Source: Palsa-461 sp963768185 | GTDB lineage: Bacteria > Actinomycetota > Acidimicrobiia > Acidimicrobiales > RAAP-2 | Direction: 5' to 3' | DNA: 64,000 nt | Assembly (NCBI GenBank): GCA_963768185.1 | Contig: CAVYGS010000004.1 | Location: forward strand, 1,364,001 to 1,428,000 | In this document: in pieces, positions 20,981 to 30,040 of the stretch | How positions within the stretch are numbered: position 1 is the first letter of the stretch | Layout of the letters: each line of letters starts with the position of its first letter | The notes under the pieces: model-generated | Seen by the model: the letters and a program-made list of their open reading frames with translations, nothing else | The model's database searches: none | What the model was told of the DNA's origin: nothing | Made by a program: the position numbers and the translations under genes

Positions 20981-22887
20981 GCTCGCAGTGGCCCCCGGCC
21001 ATCACGTCGGACAGCCCGATCACCGACGCCGACCTCTTCTGGTTCAACGAGGGCACCCATCGCGGACTCGCTCACAAGCTGGGCGGCCACCTCGCGGCGC
21101 GACCCGAGGACGGTGCGACCTTCGCCGTCTGGGCGCCCGCGGCGCGCCAGGTCTCGGTGATCGGGGACTTCAACGACTGGGACGCCCAGGGGCATCGCCT
21201 CGAGGCGCGTGCCTCGTCGGGGATCTGGGAGGGCGTCGTCCCCACCGCTCGCGCCGGCGACGTCTACAAGTTCGCCGTGACGACGCGCGACGGCAGACGG
21301 CTCGAGAAGGCCGACCCGGTCGCGATGTTCTGCGAGGTGCCGCCCAGGACGGGTTCGGTGCTCTGGGACCTCGGCTATGAGTGGCAGGACCACGGCTGGA
21401 TGGCCGGTCGCGGGGCGCGGGTGAGCCTGGCCAGCCCGATCAGCATCTACGAGGTCCACCTCGGCAGCTGGTGGCGCGCCTCGGGGCAGCCCGACCGGGT
21501 GCCCGGCTATCGGGAGCTCACTCAGCCGCTCGTCGACCACGTGCTCGCCCAGGGGTTCACCCATGTGGAGTTCCTGCCCTTGATGGAGCACCCCTTCTAC
21601 GGATCGTGGGGCTACCAGGTCACCGGGTTCTTCGCGCCGAGCAGCCGGTACGGGACGCCCCAGGAGCTGATGGCGATGATCGACGCGCTGCACCGGGCCG
21701 GGATCGGGGTCATCCTCGACTGGGTGCCCTCGCACTTCGCCACCGACGCGTTCGCGCTCGGTCGCTTCGACGGCACCCACCTCTACGAGCACGCCGACCC
21801 GGGGCGGGGGATCCACCCCGACTGGAACAGCTACGTCTTCAACTACGGGCGCCACGAGGTCCGAAGTTTTTTGGCGTCGTCCGCCGAGCACTGGCTGTCC
21901 GCCTACCACGCCGACGGGCTGCGGGTGGACGGCGTCGCGTCGATGCTCTACCTCGACTACTCGCGCCAGGCCGGGGAGTGGACTCCCAACGTGCACGGCG
22001 GGCGCGAGGACCTCGACGCTGTGAGCTTCCTCCAGCAGCTGAACGCCGGCATCTACGCGGATCACCCCGACGTGCAGGTGATCGCCGAGGAGTCGACCGC
22101 CTGGCCGGGCGTGTCCCGCCCCACCGACGTGGGCGGGCTCGGCTTCGGGCTCAAGTGGGACATGGGCTGGATGCACGACACGCTGCGCTACCTCGCCCAT
22201 GACCCGGTGCACCGCCGCTACCACCACGGCGAGCTGACCTTCCGGGCGATCTACGCGTTCGACGAGCACTTCGTGCTCCCGCTCTCCCACGACGAGGTGG
22301 TGCACCAGAAGGGGTCGCTCGTCAACAAGATGCCCGGCGACGGTTGGCAGAAGCTGGCCAACCTTCGGCTCCTGTACGGGTACCAGTACGGGCTGCCGGG
22401 CAAGAAGCTCCTCTTCATGGGGGCCGAGCTGGCCACCGGGCGGGAGTGGGACCACGAGAGCGGACTGGACTGGGGCCTCCTCCAAGACCCGGCCCACGCC
22501 GGCATCGCCCGGTGGGTGGGCGACCTGAACCGCCTCTATCGGGCGCACCCCGCCCTGCACGAGCGCGACTCGGAGCCCGCCGGGTTCGAGTGGGTCCACC
22601 ACGACGACGCCGAGACCAGTGTGCTCAGCTTCCTCAGGCGCTCAGCGGGCGGGGTGGTGCTGGTGGTCTGTAACTTCACTCCGGTGCCCCGCCACAACGT
22701 GCATGTCGGGGTCTCCGAGGGCGGGCGCTGGGCCGAGCTGCTCAACAGCGACGCCCACCACTACGGCGGGAGCGGCCAGGGCAATTTCGGCGCTCTGGAA
22801 GCCCAGCCGGTCCCCTGGCACGGTCGGCCGCGCCTTTTGACCCTCACGGCCCCGCCGCTCGGCTGCCTGTTCCTGTCGCCGGAGTGA
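20977..22887 (+). CDS. glgB: 1,4-alpha-glucan branching enzyme
   Basis: A 636-residue GH13_9 enzyme that introduces alpha-1,6 branches. The N-terminal carbohydrate-binding domain (FAVWAPAARQVSVIGDFNDW) starts near residue 45; there is only one such domain, so it is shorter than two-domain mycobacterial GlgB. Catalytic residues sit in GLRVDGVASMLYLDYSR (Asp), VIAEESTAWPGV (Glu) and LSHDEVVHQKGS (Asp). ATG overlaps the malQ stop (ATGA). It acts together with GlgE to make branched glucan. Confidence 0.95.
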   Translation: MSSQWPPAITSDSPITDADLFWFNEGTHRGLAHKLGGHLAARPEDGATFAVWAPAARQVSVIGDFNDWDAQGHRLEARASSGIWEGVVPTARAGDVYKFAVTTRDGRRLEKADPVAMFCEVPPRTGSVLWDLGYEWQDHGWMAGRGARVSLASPISIYEVHLGSWWRASGQPDRVPGYRELTQPLVDHVLAQGFTHVEFLPLMEHPFYGSWGYQVTGFFAPSSRYGTPQELMAMIDALHRAGIGVILDWVPSHFATDAFALGRFDGTHLYEHADPGRGIHPDWNSYVFNYGRHEVRSFLASSAEHWLSAYHADGLRVDGVASMLYLDYSRQAGEWTPNVHGGREDLDAVSFLQQLNAGIYADHPDVQVIAEESTAWPGVSRPTDVGGLGFGLKWDMGWMHDTLRYLAHDPVHRRYHHGELTFRAIYAFDEHFVLPLSHDEVVHQKGSLVNKMPGDGWQKLANLRLLYGYQYGLPGKKLLFMGAELATGREWDHESGLDWGLLQDPAHAGIARWVGDLNRLYRAHPALHERDSEPAGFEWVHHDDAETSVLSFLRRSAGGVVLVVCNFTPVPRHNVHVGVSEGGRWAELLNSDAHHYGGSGQGNFGALEAQPVPWHGRPRLLTLTAPPLGCLFLSPE

Positions 22888-24824
22888 CCCGGCCGATCAG
22901 TGAGATGTCGTTCCCCGTGGTGATCGAGAACGGCCTGGCGGCGCGGCTCTCCGAGGGAGGGCGCGCCATCGGCTCCACCCCGCTGCTCGACGGGCGGACC
23001 CGCTTCGTCGTCTGGGCGCCGTTGGCCGGGCGCGTCCAGGTCCGCCTGGTGGGCGACGGACGGCTCGTCGACCTCGAGCCGCTGGAGGAGGGCTACCACG
23101 CCGGGGTGGCCGAGGACTGCCCCCCGGGGGCGACCTACCGCTACCGCCTCGACGGCGGTGACGAGCTCGCCGACCCCGCGTCGCGCCACCAGCCCAAGGG
23201 CGTGCTCGGGCCCTCGGCAGTCGTCGACCTTGCCGCACACGGCTGGACCGACGACGGGTACCGGCCGCGGCCGCTCTGGGAGCACGTCATCTCCGAGGTC
23301 CACATCGGCACGCTGAGCCCGGGCGGCACGTTCGACTCGGCGCACGAGGCGCTCGAGCGGCTCGTCGAGGTCGGCATCAGCGCGCTCGAGATCATGCCGG
23401 TCGCCCAGTTCCCCGGGTCGCGCAACTGGGGCTACGACGGCGTCTTCCCGTTCTCGGTCCAGTCGACCTACGGCGGGCCGGCCGGGCTGCAGCGCCTGGT
23501 CGACGCGTGCCACGAGCGCGGCCTGGCGGTGATCCTCGACGTGGTGCACAACCACATCGGGCCGCTCGGCAACGTGCTCGCCTCCTTCGGCCCCTACTTC
23601 ACCGACCGCTACCGCACACCGTGGGGACCGGCCCTCAACTTCGACGGCGCCGGCTCCGACCACGTGCGCGCCTACTTCTTGGAGAGCGTCGTGCAGTGGT
23701 TCGTCGATTATCACGTCGACGCGCTGCGGCTCGACGCGATCCACGCGATCCTCGACACGACCGCCACCCCCTTCCTCGTCGAGCTGACCGAGCTCGCCTC
23801 GCACCTCTCCGAGCGCCTCGGCCGCCCCTGCGCGCTCATCGCCGAGAGCGGCGACAACGATCCGAGAGTGGTGACGGGGCGCCCCTCGGGTGGGATCGGC
23901 ATGGACGCCCAGTGGAACGACGACTACCACCACTCGCTGCACGTCGCGCTCACCTCGGAGCAGATCGCCTACTACGCCGACTACGGACGGGTCGAGGACC
24001 TGGCGCGGGCGATCAACGACGGCTTCGTCCTCCAGGGCGAGTACTCGTTGTACCGGCAACGCCGCCACGGCGCACCCTCGGGGTGGATCGACCCCGAGCG
24101 CTTCGTCCTGTTCGCGCAGAACCACGACCAGGTGGGCAACCGGCCGCGGGGCGAGCGCCTCTCCACCCTGGTGTCGCTCGACGCCCAGCGGCTCGCCGCC
24201 GGGCTGCTCTTGCTGAGCCCGGGGGTTCCGCTCCTATTCATGGGCGACGAGTATGGCGAGACCGCACCGTTCCCGTTCTTCGTCGACCACCCCGACGCCG
24301 AGCTGAACGCCGCGGTTCACGAGGGGCGGACCCGGACGCTGCGAGCGATGGGGTTCGGCGAGGCGCCGACAGACGAGGCGGCCGCAGCCACCTTCGCCTC
24401 GGCGATCCTCGACCCGTCGCTCCGGGAGGCGCCGGGCCATCGCGAGCTCTACACGTTGCACCGGGGCCTCATCTCCTTGCGGGAGGCTCACCCGGCCTTG
24501 GCGCGGTCGCGTCGGGTCGACGTGTCGGCCTCGGTGCACGGCTCGGTCCTGACCCTCACCCGGCGGGACCCGGCGGGCTCAGCGGTGTCGTTGTTCAACG
24601 TGGGGCCCGCGCCGTCCGTCGCGCTCGCCCCCTCGCTCGTGGCCGGGGCGGGCCCGGCCGGCCGCACCCGCTGGCACAAGCTGTTCGACTCGGCCGACCC
24701 GGTGTACGGCGGTCGGCGGCCCGAGCAGCCCGCCGAGGCGCTCCCGGGGGACTCGCTCTCGCTCGCCCCCTGGGCCTTCTGTGTCTATGCGAGCGCGCCG
24801 GCCCGGCCGGGTGGCGAGCCGTGA
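22884..24824 (+). CDS. treZ: Malto-oligosyltrehalose trehalohydrolase
   Basis: A 646-residue GH13_10 enzyme that cuts trehalose off maltooligosyl-trehalose. N-terminal beta domain (FVVWAPLAGRVQVRLV), then the barrel with YDGVFPFSVQSTYGGP, nucleophile Asp in ALRLDAIHAILD, Glu in IAESGDNDPR and Asp in FAQNHDQVGNRPRG. All are characteristic of TreZ. GTG start overlaps glgB by four bases. The partner TreY is two genes downstream, with glgX between them. Confidence 0.95.
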   Translation: MTRPISEMSFPVVIENGLAARLSEGGRAIGSTPLLDGRTRFVVWAPLAGRVQVRLVGDGRLVDLEPLEEGYHAGVAEDCPPGATYRYRLDGGDELADPASRHQPKGVLGPSAVVDLAAHGWTDDGYRPRPLWEHVISEVHIGTLSPGGTFDSAHEALERLVEVGISALEIMPVAQFPGSRNWGYDGVFPFSVQSTYGGPAGLQRLVDACHERGLAVILDVVHNHIGPLGNVLASFGPYFTDRYRTPWGPALNFDGAGSDHVRAYFLESVVQWFVDYHVDALRLDAIHAILDTTATPFLVELTELASHLSERLGRPCALIAESGDNDPRVVTGRPSGGIGMDAQWNDDYHHSLHVALTSEQIAYYADYGRVEDLARAINDGFVLQGEYSLYRQRRHGAPSGWIDPERFVLFAQNHDQVGNRPRGERLSTLVSLDAQRLAAGLLLLSPGVPLLFMGDEYGETAPFPFFVDHPDAELNAAVHEGRTRTLRAMGFGEAPTDEAAAATFASAILDPSLREAPGHRELYTLHRGLISLREAHPALARSRRVDVSASVHGSVLTLTRRDPAGSAVSLFNVGPAPSVALAPSLVAGAGPAGRTRWHKLFDSADPVYGGRRPEQPAEALPGDSLSLAPWAFCVYASAPARPGGEP

Positions 24825-26948
24825 GGGTCTGGCCGGGCAGCCCGCACCCCCTCGGCGCGACCTGGGACGGTGGCGGGGTCAACTTCGCCCTGTTCTCGGA
24901 GAACGCGACGTCGGTCGAACTGTGCCTGTTCGAGGACCCCCACTCGGGGGAGCCGACCGCCACCGTCGTCATGCCCGAGTCGACCGACCGGGTGTGGCAC
25001 GCCTATCTCCCCGACGTCCAGCCCGGCGCGCTCTACGGCTATCGGGTCGACGGCCCCCACGAGCCGGAGCGGGGGCACCGCTTCAACCCCAACAAGCTGC
25101 TCATCGACCCCTACGCCAAGGCGGTCACCGGCCCGATCCAGTGGTCCGACGAGCTCTTCGGCTACACGATTGGGGACCCGGCGGCCGACCTCTCGTTCGA
25201 CCCGCGCGACTCGGCCGCCGGGATGCCCAAGGGCCAGGTGATTGACCCCGCCTTCACCTGGGGCGACGACCGCCCGCCCAACACGCCGTGGAACCGGACC
25301 GTGATCTACGAGGCCCATGTGCGGGGCATGACCATGCGTCATCCGGGAGTGCCCGAGCACCTGCGGGGCACCTATCTCGGTCTGGCCTCCGACGCGGTGA
25401 TCGACCACCTCCTCCACCTGGGGGTGACCGCGGTCGAGCTGATGCCGGTCCACCAGTTCGTGGCCGACCGCCACCTGGTCGAGCGCGGGCTGACCAACTA
25501 CTGGGGCTACAACTCGATCGGCTTCCTGGCACCCCACGTCGGGTACGCGACCGGTGGGCTCGGCCAGCAGGTCAGTGAGTTCAAGTCGATGGTCCGGGTC
25601 CTGCACCGCGCCGGCCTCGAGGTGTTCCTCGACGTCGTCTTCAACCACACCGGTGAGGGCAACCACCTGGGACCGACGCTCTCGCTGCGCGGGATCGACA
25701 ACGCGGTCTACTACCGCCTCGTCCCCGACGACCCCCGCTACTACCTCGACTTCACCGGGACCGGGAACAGTCTCAACATTTTGCATCCGAGGACCATGGG
25801 CCTCATCACCGACTCGCTGCGCTACTGGGTCACCGACATGCACGTCGACGGGTTCCGCTTCGACCTGGCCCCCGTCTTGGTGCGCGGGTACGAGGCGGGC
25901 CAGCCGAGCGCGTTCTTCGAGATCATCCAGCAGGACCCGGTGCTCGCGACGGTGAAGCTGATCGCCGAGCCCTGGGACGCCGGGCCCGACGGCTACCAGC
26001 TGGGCCGGTTCCCGCCCGGCTGGTCCGAATGGAACGGCGCGTTCAGGGACTGCGTGCGCCGCTTCTGGCGTGGCGACGCCGCGGCAGGTGCCCGAGCTCG
26101 CCTCACGCCTGACCGGCTCGCGGGAGATCTTCGCCCCGAGCGGCCGGCGCACGTACGCGAGCATCAACTTCGTCACCTGCCACGACGGGTTCACCCTCAC
26201 CGACCTGGTGAGCTACGACCACAAGCACAACGAGGCCAACGGCGACGACAACCGCGACGGCGCCGAGGAGAACAACAGCCGCAACTGGGGTGTCGAGGGG
26301 CCCACCGAGTCGGTGCGGACCCAGCGGGTGCGTGACCGGATGAAGCGCAACCTGCTGACCACGCTCATGTTGTCCCAGGGCGTGCCCATGTTGCTCGGCG
26401 GAGACGAGATCGGGCGCACCCAGTCCGGCAACAACAACGCGTACTGCCAGGACAACGAGACGAGCTGGCTCAACTGGGAGGTCGGGGCGACCGGACGGGA
26501 CTTCACCAACTTCGTGCGCTACCTGATCCAGACGATGCAGAGCAACCCGATCCTGCGTCGTCGGAACTTCTTCACTGGTGAGGCGATCCACGGAGGGCCG
26601 ACGAAGGACGTGACATGGATCCGTCCCGACGGCCATGAGATGACCGACGCCGAGTGGTCGGAGTCGGAGAACCGCAGCATCGGGATGCTCCTCCTCGGCC
26701 GGGCGGCCGACGAGGTCGACGCGCTCGGCCGTTCAGAACGCGGCGACACCCTCCTCGTGCTGCTGAATGCCGGGCACAGCTCGCGCTCCTACACCCTGCC
26801 CACGATCGACTCGCCCGGGCACTGGGACGAGTTGCTCAGCACGCTGCGCCCGATCGGCTCGTTCCCGCGGCCGGTCCGGGGAACGGTCGTCAACCTCGGC
26901 GCCCAGTCGAGCCTCCTCCTCAGGCACACCGCGCGGCCCGACCCTTGA
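24821..26948 (+). CDS. glgX: Glycogen debranching enzyme GlgX (frameshifted)
   Basis: Restored length 708 residues. A GH13_11 isoamylase-type enzyme that hydrolyses alpha-1,6 branches and so supplies linear chains to TreY. Motifs: GGVNFALFSENA in the N-terminal domain, WGYNSIGFLAPH, nucleophile GFRFDLAPVL, Glu in LIAEPWDAGPDGYQLG, and FVTCHDGFTLTDLVSYDHKHN. An extra base near 26084, in the WRGDAG-to-VPELASRLTGS segment, puts the C-terminal third in another frame; both parts are fully conserved. GTG start overlaps treZ by four bases. Confidence 0.93.
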
Positions 26949-29449
26949 GCCCACGGCCGCGCCCTTTGGGGTCGACCTACCGGCTGCAGCTGCACGGGCT
27001 CGGGTTCGAGGGCGCCCGCCGCCTCGTCGGCTACCTGAGCGACCTCGGCATCGAGACCCTCTACGTCTCGCCGGTCCTCGCCGCGGTGCCCGGCAGCACG
27101 CACGGCTACGACGTGGTCGACCCGACCTGGCTGGACCCCGCCCTCGGCACCGCCGAGGAGTTCGGGGGGCTGCTCGACGAGCTGGGGGCGCACCGGATGC
27201 GGCTCCTGTTGGACATCGTCCCCAACCACATGGCCACCGCGCCGGAGAACCGGTGGTGGTGGGACATGCTGGCGCGGGGGCAGGACTCGCCGAGCGCCAT
27301 CTGGTTCGACGTCGACTGGGAGCGGGGGGGCGGCAAGGTCGTCCTGGCCGTGCTCGACGCGCCGCTGTCGGTGCTGCTCGGTGCGGGGGCGATCGCGTTG
27401 GACCGGCCGGCCGGCCTCGTCTCGGTCGCCTCCGGCTCGTACCCGCTCGATCCCTTGGCGATGGTGGGCGAGGACGACGTGGCCTCGGCGCTCGAACGCC
27501 AGCACTACCGGCTGGCCTTCTGGCGGGTCGGGCCGCGTGAGACCAACTACCGGCGGTTCTTCGACATCGACCAGCTGGTCGGGGTGCGGGTGGAGGACCC
27601 CGACGTCTATCGGGCGACCCACGGGCTGGTCCTCGAGCTGGTCGCCGACCCGCGGGTCGCCGGCCTGCGCGTCGACCACGTCGACGGTCTGGCCGACCCG
27701 GCCGCCTACCTCGGCCGCCTTCGGGCCGATCTCGAGGAGGCACGGAGCGAGCCGGCGCAGGTGGTGGTGGAGAAGATCTTGGGGGTCGGCGAGTCGCTCC
27801 CCGCGGACTGGCCGGTCGAGGGCACCACCGGATACGAATTCGCATCCCTGGTCACGCAGTTGTTCGTCGTCCCCGACGGCGCGGCGGCCATCGAGGAGCT
27901 GGGCGCCGCCGTCACCGGCGAGACGCGGGGATTCGAGGAGATCGCCAAGGACGCACGCGCCGAGGTGCTGCTGGGCCTGTTCCCCGGCCCGGCCGACCGG
28001 TTGGCCGTGCTCGCCCACGGCGCCCTGTGGCGGCGCGACCCGGGATGCGACCTGACCTTCGACGCGGTGCGCCGAGCCATCGGCGCCCTCGTGGCGAACC
28101 TCGACGTCTACCGCACCTATCTGGACGGCGGGGCCAGCCCAAGCGACCGGCGACGCCTCGAGGAGGAGGCGCCCGAGGCGCGTTCGGACCTCGACGTCGA
28201 GGGCGCCCGCGCCCTCGACGCGTTGGAGGCGTTGCTCCTCGACGACCGCAGTGAGCCGGTGGTCGTGCGGCTCCAGCAGCTGAGCGGCGCGGTCGCCGCC
28301 AAGGGCGTGGAGGACACGGCCTGCTACCGCTATCCCGGCCTGCTTGCCGCGGCCGAGGTCGGAGCGTCGCCGTCGCGCCCGGCCGTCGACATCGACGGGT
28401 TTCACGCGGCGCTCGGGGCGCGGGCGAAGCGGGCGTCCGGCGCGCTCAACGCGCTGTCGACGCACGACACCAAGCGGAGCGCCGATGTGCGGGCCCGCCT
28501 GGCGACGCTCTCTGAGCTGCCCGAGGAGTGGGCGCGCCTCGTCCGCCGCTGGCGCCGCCGACTGGAGGGGGCCGGTGGAAGCGCGGGACCGGACCCCTTC
28601 GACGAGCTGTTCTTCTTCCAGAGCGCGTTCGGTCTGTGGCCGCCCGGGGGCGGATCGGTCACCGACACCCTGCGCGACCGGCTGCAGGCCACGATGAAAA
28701 AGGCGGCCCGGGAGGCCAAACGCGCCACCAGCTGGCGCGACCCCGACCCGTCCTACGAGGCGGCGCTCGAGCGCTTCGTCGACGCGGCGCTCGACGATGC
28801 CGAGATGGCGCGCGACCTCGACCGGCTGGTGGCGCGGACCGGCCCGGCGGCCGCGAGCTACTCGCTCGCCATGACGGTGCTGGCGGCGACGGCCCCCGGG
28901 GTGCCCGACGTGTACCAGGGGAGCGAACGGTGGCAGCTCGCCCTCATGGACCCCGACAACCGGCGACCGGTCGACCACGGTGCTGCCGCCAGCGCGCTGC
29001 GGGCGCTCGAGGGCACCGCCGCCATCGAGCTGGTCAGCGGGTGGGTCGACGGGAGGGTGAAGCTGCACGTGACCGCAGCGGTGCTCCGCCTCCGCCGACA
29101 GCATCCCTCGCTCTTCGCCCGGGGCGACTACGTCGCGCTCGAGACCCGGGGGCCACAGCGCGACCGGGTGGTCGCGTTCGCCCGCCGCGCCGGCACGGAC
29201 TGGGCGGTCACCGTCGTCGCGCGTCGCGTCGTGCCGTTGACCGGACGGGGACGCTTCGCCCTCGGCGCGGCAGCGTGGGCCGGCACCACCATCGTCCTGC
29301 CGGACACAGCCCCCGGCGCGTTCAAAGACCCCCTTGCCGGTGCCGAGGTCAAGGCACGGCGAGGCCGGCTCGACGTGGCCGGTCTCCTTGGCGCGCTGCC
29401 GGTCGCCGTGCTGACCGGGACCTCCCGCCCGGTGGTCACCTCGCCGTAG
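26945..29449 (+). CDS. treY: Malto-oligosyltrehalose synthase
   Basis: An 834-residue GH13_26 enzyme that isomerises the reducing-end linkage of a malto-oligosaccharide to alpha,alpha-1,1. Features: STYRLQLHGLGFEGAR at the start, GSTHGYDVVDP, the nucleophile in GLRVDHVDGLADP, VVEKILGVGESLP, and LSTHDTKRSADVRAR. The start is a TTG whose last two bases form the glgX stop (TTGA), keeping the four-base overlap seen throughout this operon. Last gene of the glucan/trehalose operon. Confidence 0.95.
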   Translation: MSPRPRPLGSTYRLQLHGLGFEGARRLVGYLSDLGIETLYVSPVLAAVPGSTHGYDVVDPTWLDPALGTAEEFGGLLDELGAHRMRLLLDIVPNHMATAPENRWWWDMLARGQDSPSAIWFDVDWERGGGKVVLAVLDAPLSVLLGAGAIALDRPAGLVSVASGSYPLDPLAMVGEDDVASALERQHYRLAFWRVGPRETNYRRFFDIDQLVGVRVEDPDVYRATHGLVLELVADPRVAGLRVDHVDGLADPAAYLGRLRADLEEARSEPAQVVVEKILGVGESLPADWPVEGTTGYEFASLVTQLFVVPDGAAAIEELGAAVTGETRGFEEIAKDARAEVLLGLFPGPADRLAVLAHGALWRRDPGCDLTFDAVRRAIGALVANLDVYRTYLDGGASPSDRRRLEEEAPEARSDLDVEGARALDALEALLLDDRSEPVVVRLQQLSGAVAAKGVEDTACYRYPGLLAAAEVGASPSRPAVDIDGFHAALGARAKRASGALNALSTHDTKRSADVRARLATLSELPEEWARLVRRWRRRLEGAGGSAGPDPFDELFFFQSAFGLWPPGGGSVTDTLRDRLQATMKKAAREAKRATSWRDPDPSYEAALERFVDAALDDAEMARDLDRLVARTGPAAASYSLAMTVLAATAPGVPDVYQGSERWQLALMDPDNRRPVDHGAAASALRALEGTAAIELVSGWVDGRVKLHVTAAVLRLRRQHPSLFARGDYVALETRGPQRDRVVAFARRAGTDWAVTVVARRVVPLTGRGRFALGAAAWAGTTIVLPDTAPGAFKDPLAGAEVKARRGRLDVAGLLGALPVAVLTGTSRPVVTSP

Positions 29450-29458
29450 GGTCCGTCC

Positions 29459-30040
29459 GTGGACGACGCGACCGTCGAGATCTACGAGCGGCGGGCCCGG
29501 GAGTGGATCGAGCGGCGTGGCGAGGCGACCGACGGCCTCGGGCTCCGGTTCCGCGCGCTCGCCGGCGCCGGCCCCGTCGCCGACCTCGGATGCGGCGGCG
29601 GCCGCTACGTGGCCGAGATCGGCCCGCCGCTCCTCGCGATGGACGCGAGCAGCTCGATGCTCGAGCTGGCCGCTCGGAGCGGCTGCCCGCTCGTGCGGGG
29701 CGACCTCGAGGCGCTGCCGTTCACGGCCGGGAGCCTGGCCGGCGGCTTCGCCCGCAACGCCTACCTGCACCTGCCCAAGGAGCGCCTGGGCCCGGCCCTG
29801 GCCGAGCTCCGCCGGGTGTTGCGGCCCCGCGGGCTCCTGTTCGTGACGATGCTCGAGGGCGCCTACGAGGGACGGGACCTGCCGGGCGACGACTTCGCGG
29901 GTCGCTACTTCTCGTGCTGGGACCCGGGCCAGCTCGAGGCGCTCATCACCGCGGTCGGCTTCGTCGAGGTGTCGGTCGAGGAGTTCGGGCGCCACCGCGG
30001 CCACGAGCGCGGCCTGCTCGCCACCGCCCGGCGTCAGGGC
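29459..30040 (+). CDS. Class I SAM-dependent methyltransferase (3' end uncertain)
   Basis: A short Rossmann-fold methyltransferase of about 195 residues with motif I VADLGCGGGRY, motif II LLAMDASSSMLELA, and the post-motif FARNAYLHLPKE, which fits the ubiE-like group. The GTG start lies nine bases after treY. Protein-like sequence ends near ERGLLATARR at about 30030, yet this frame has no stop until 30766 because it runs through the antisense of the ABC exporter. A one-base shift would end it at 30089. I therefore give only the supported part. Substrate unknown. Confidence 0.7.

Noticed and set aside
26789..30004. A 1071-residue minus-strand open frame under treY and the methyltransferase
   Set aside because: Antisense shadow of high-GC coding sequence: rich in Arg, Glu, Gly and repeats with no fold-like pattern, whereas treY is unmistakable on the other strand.
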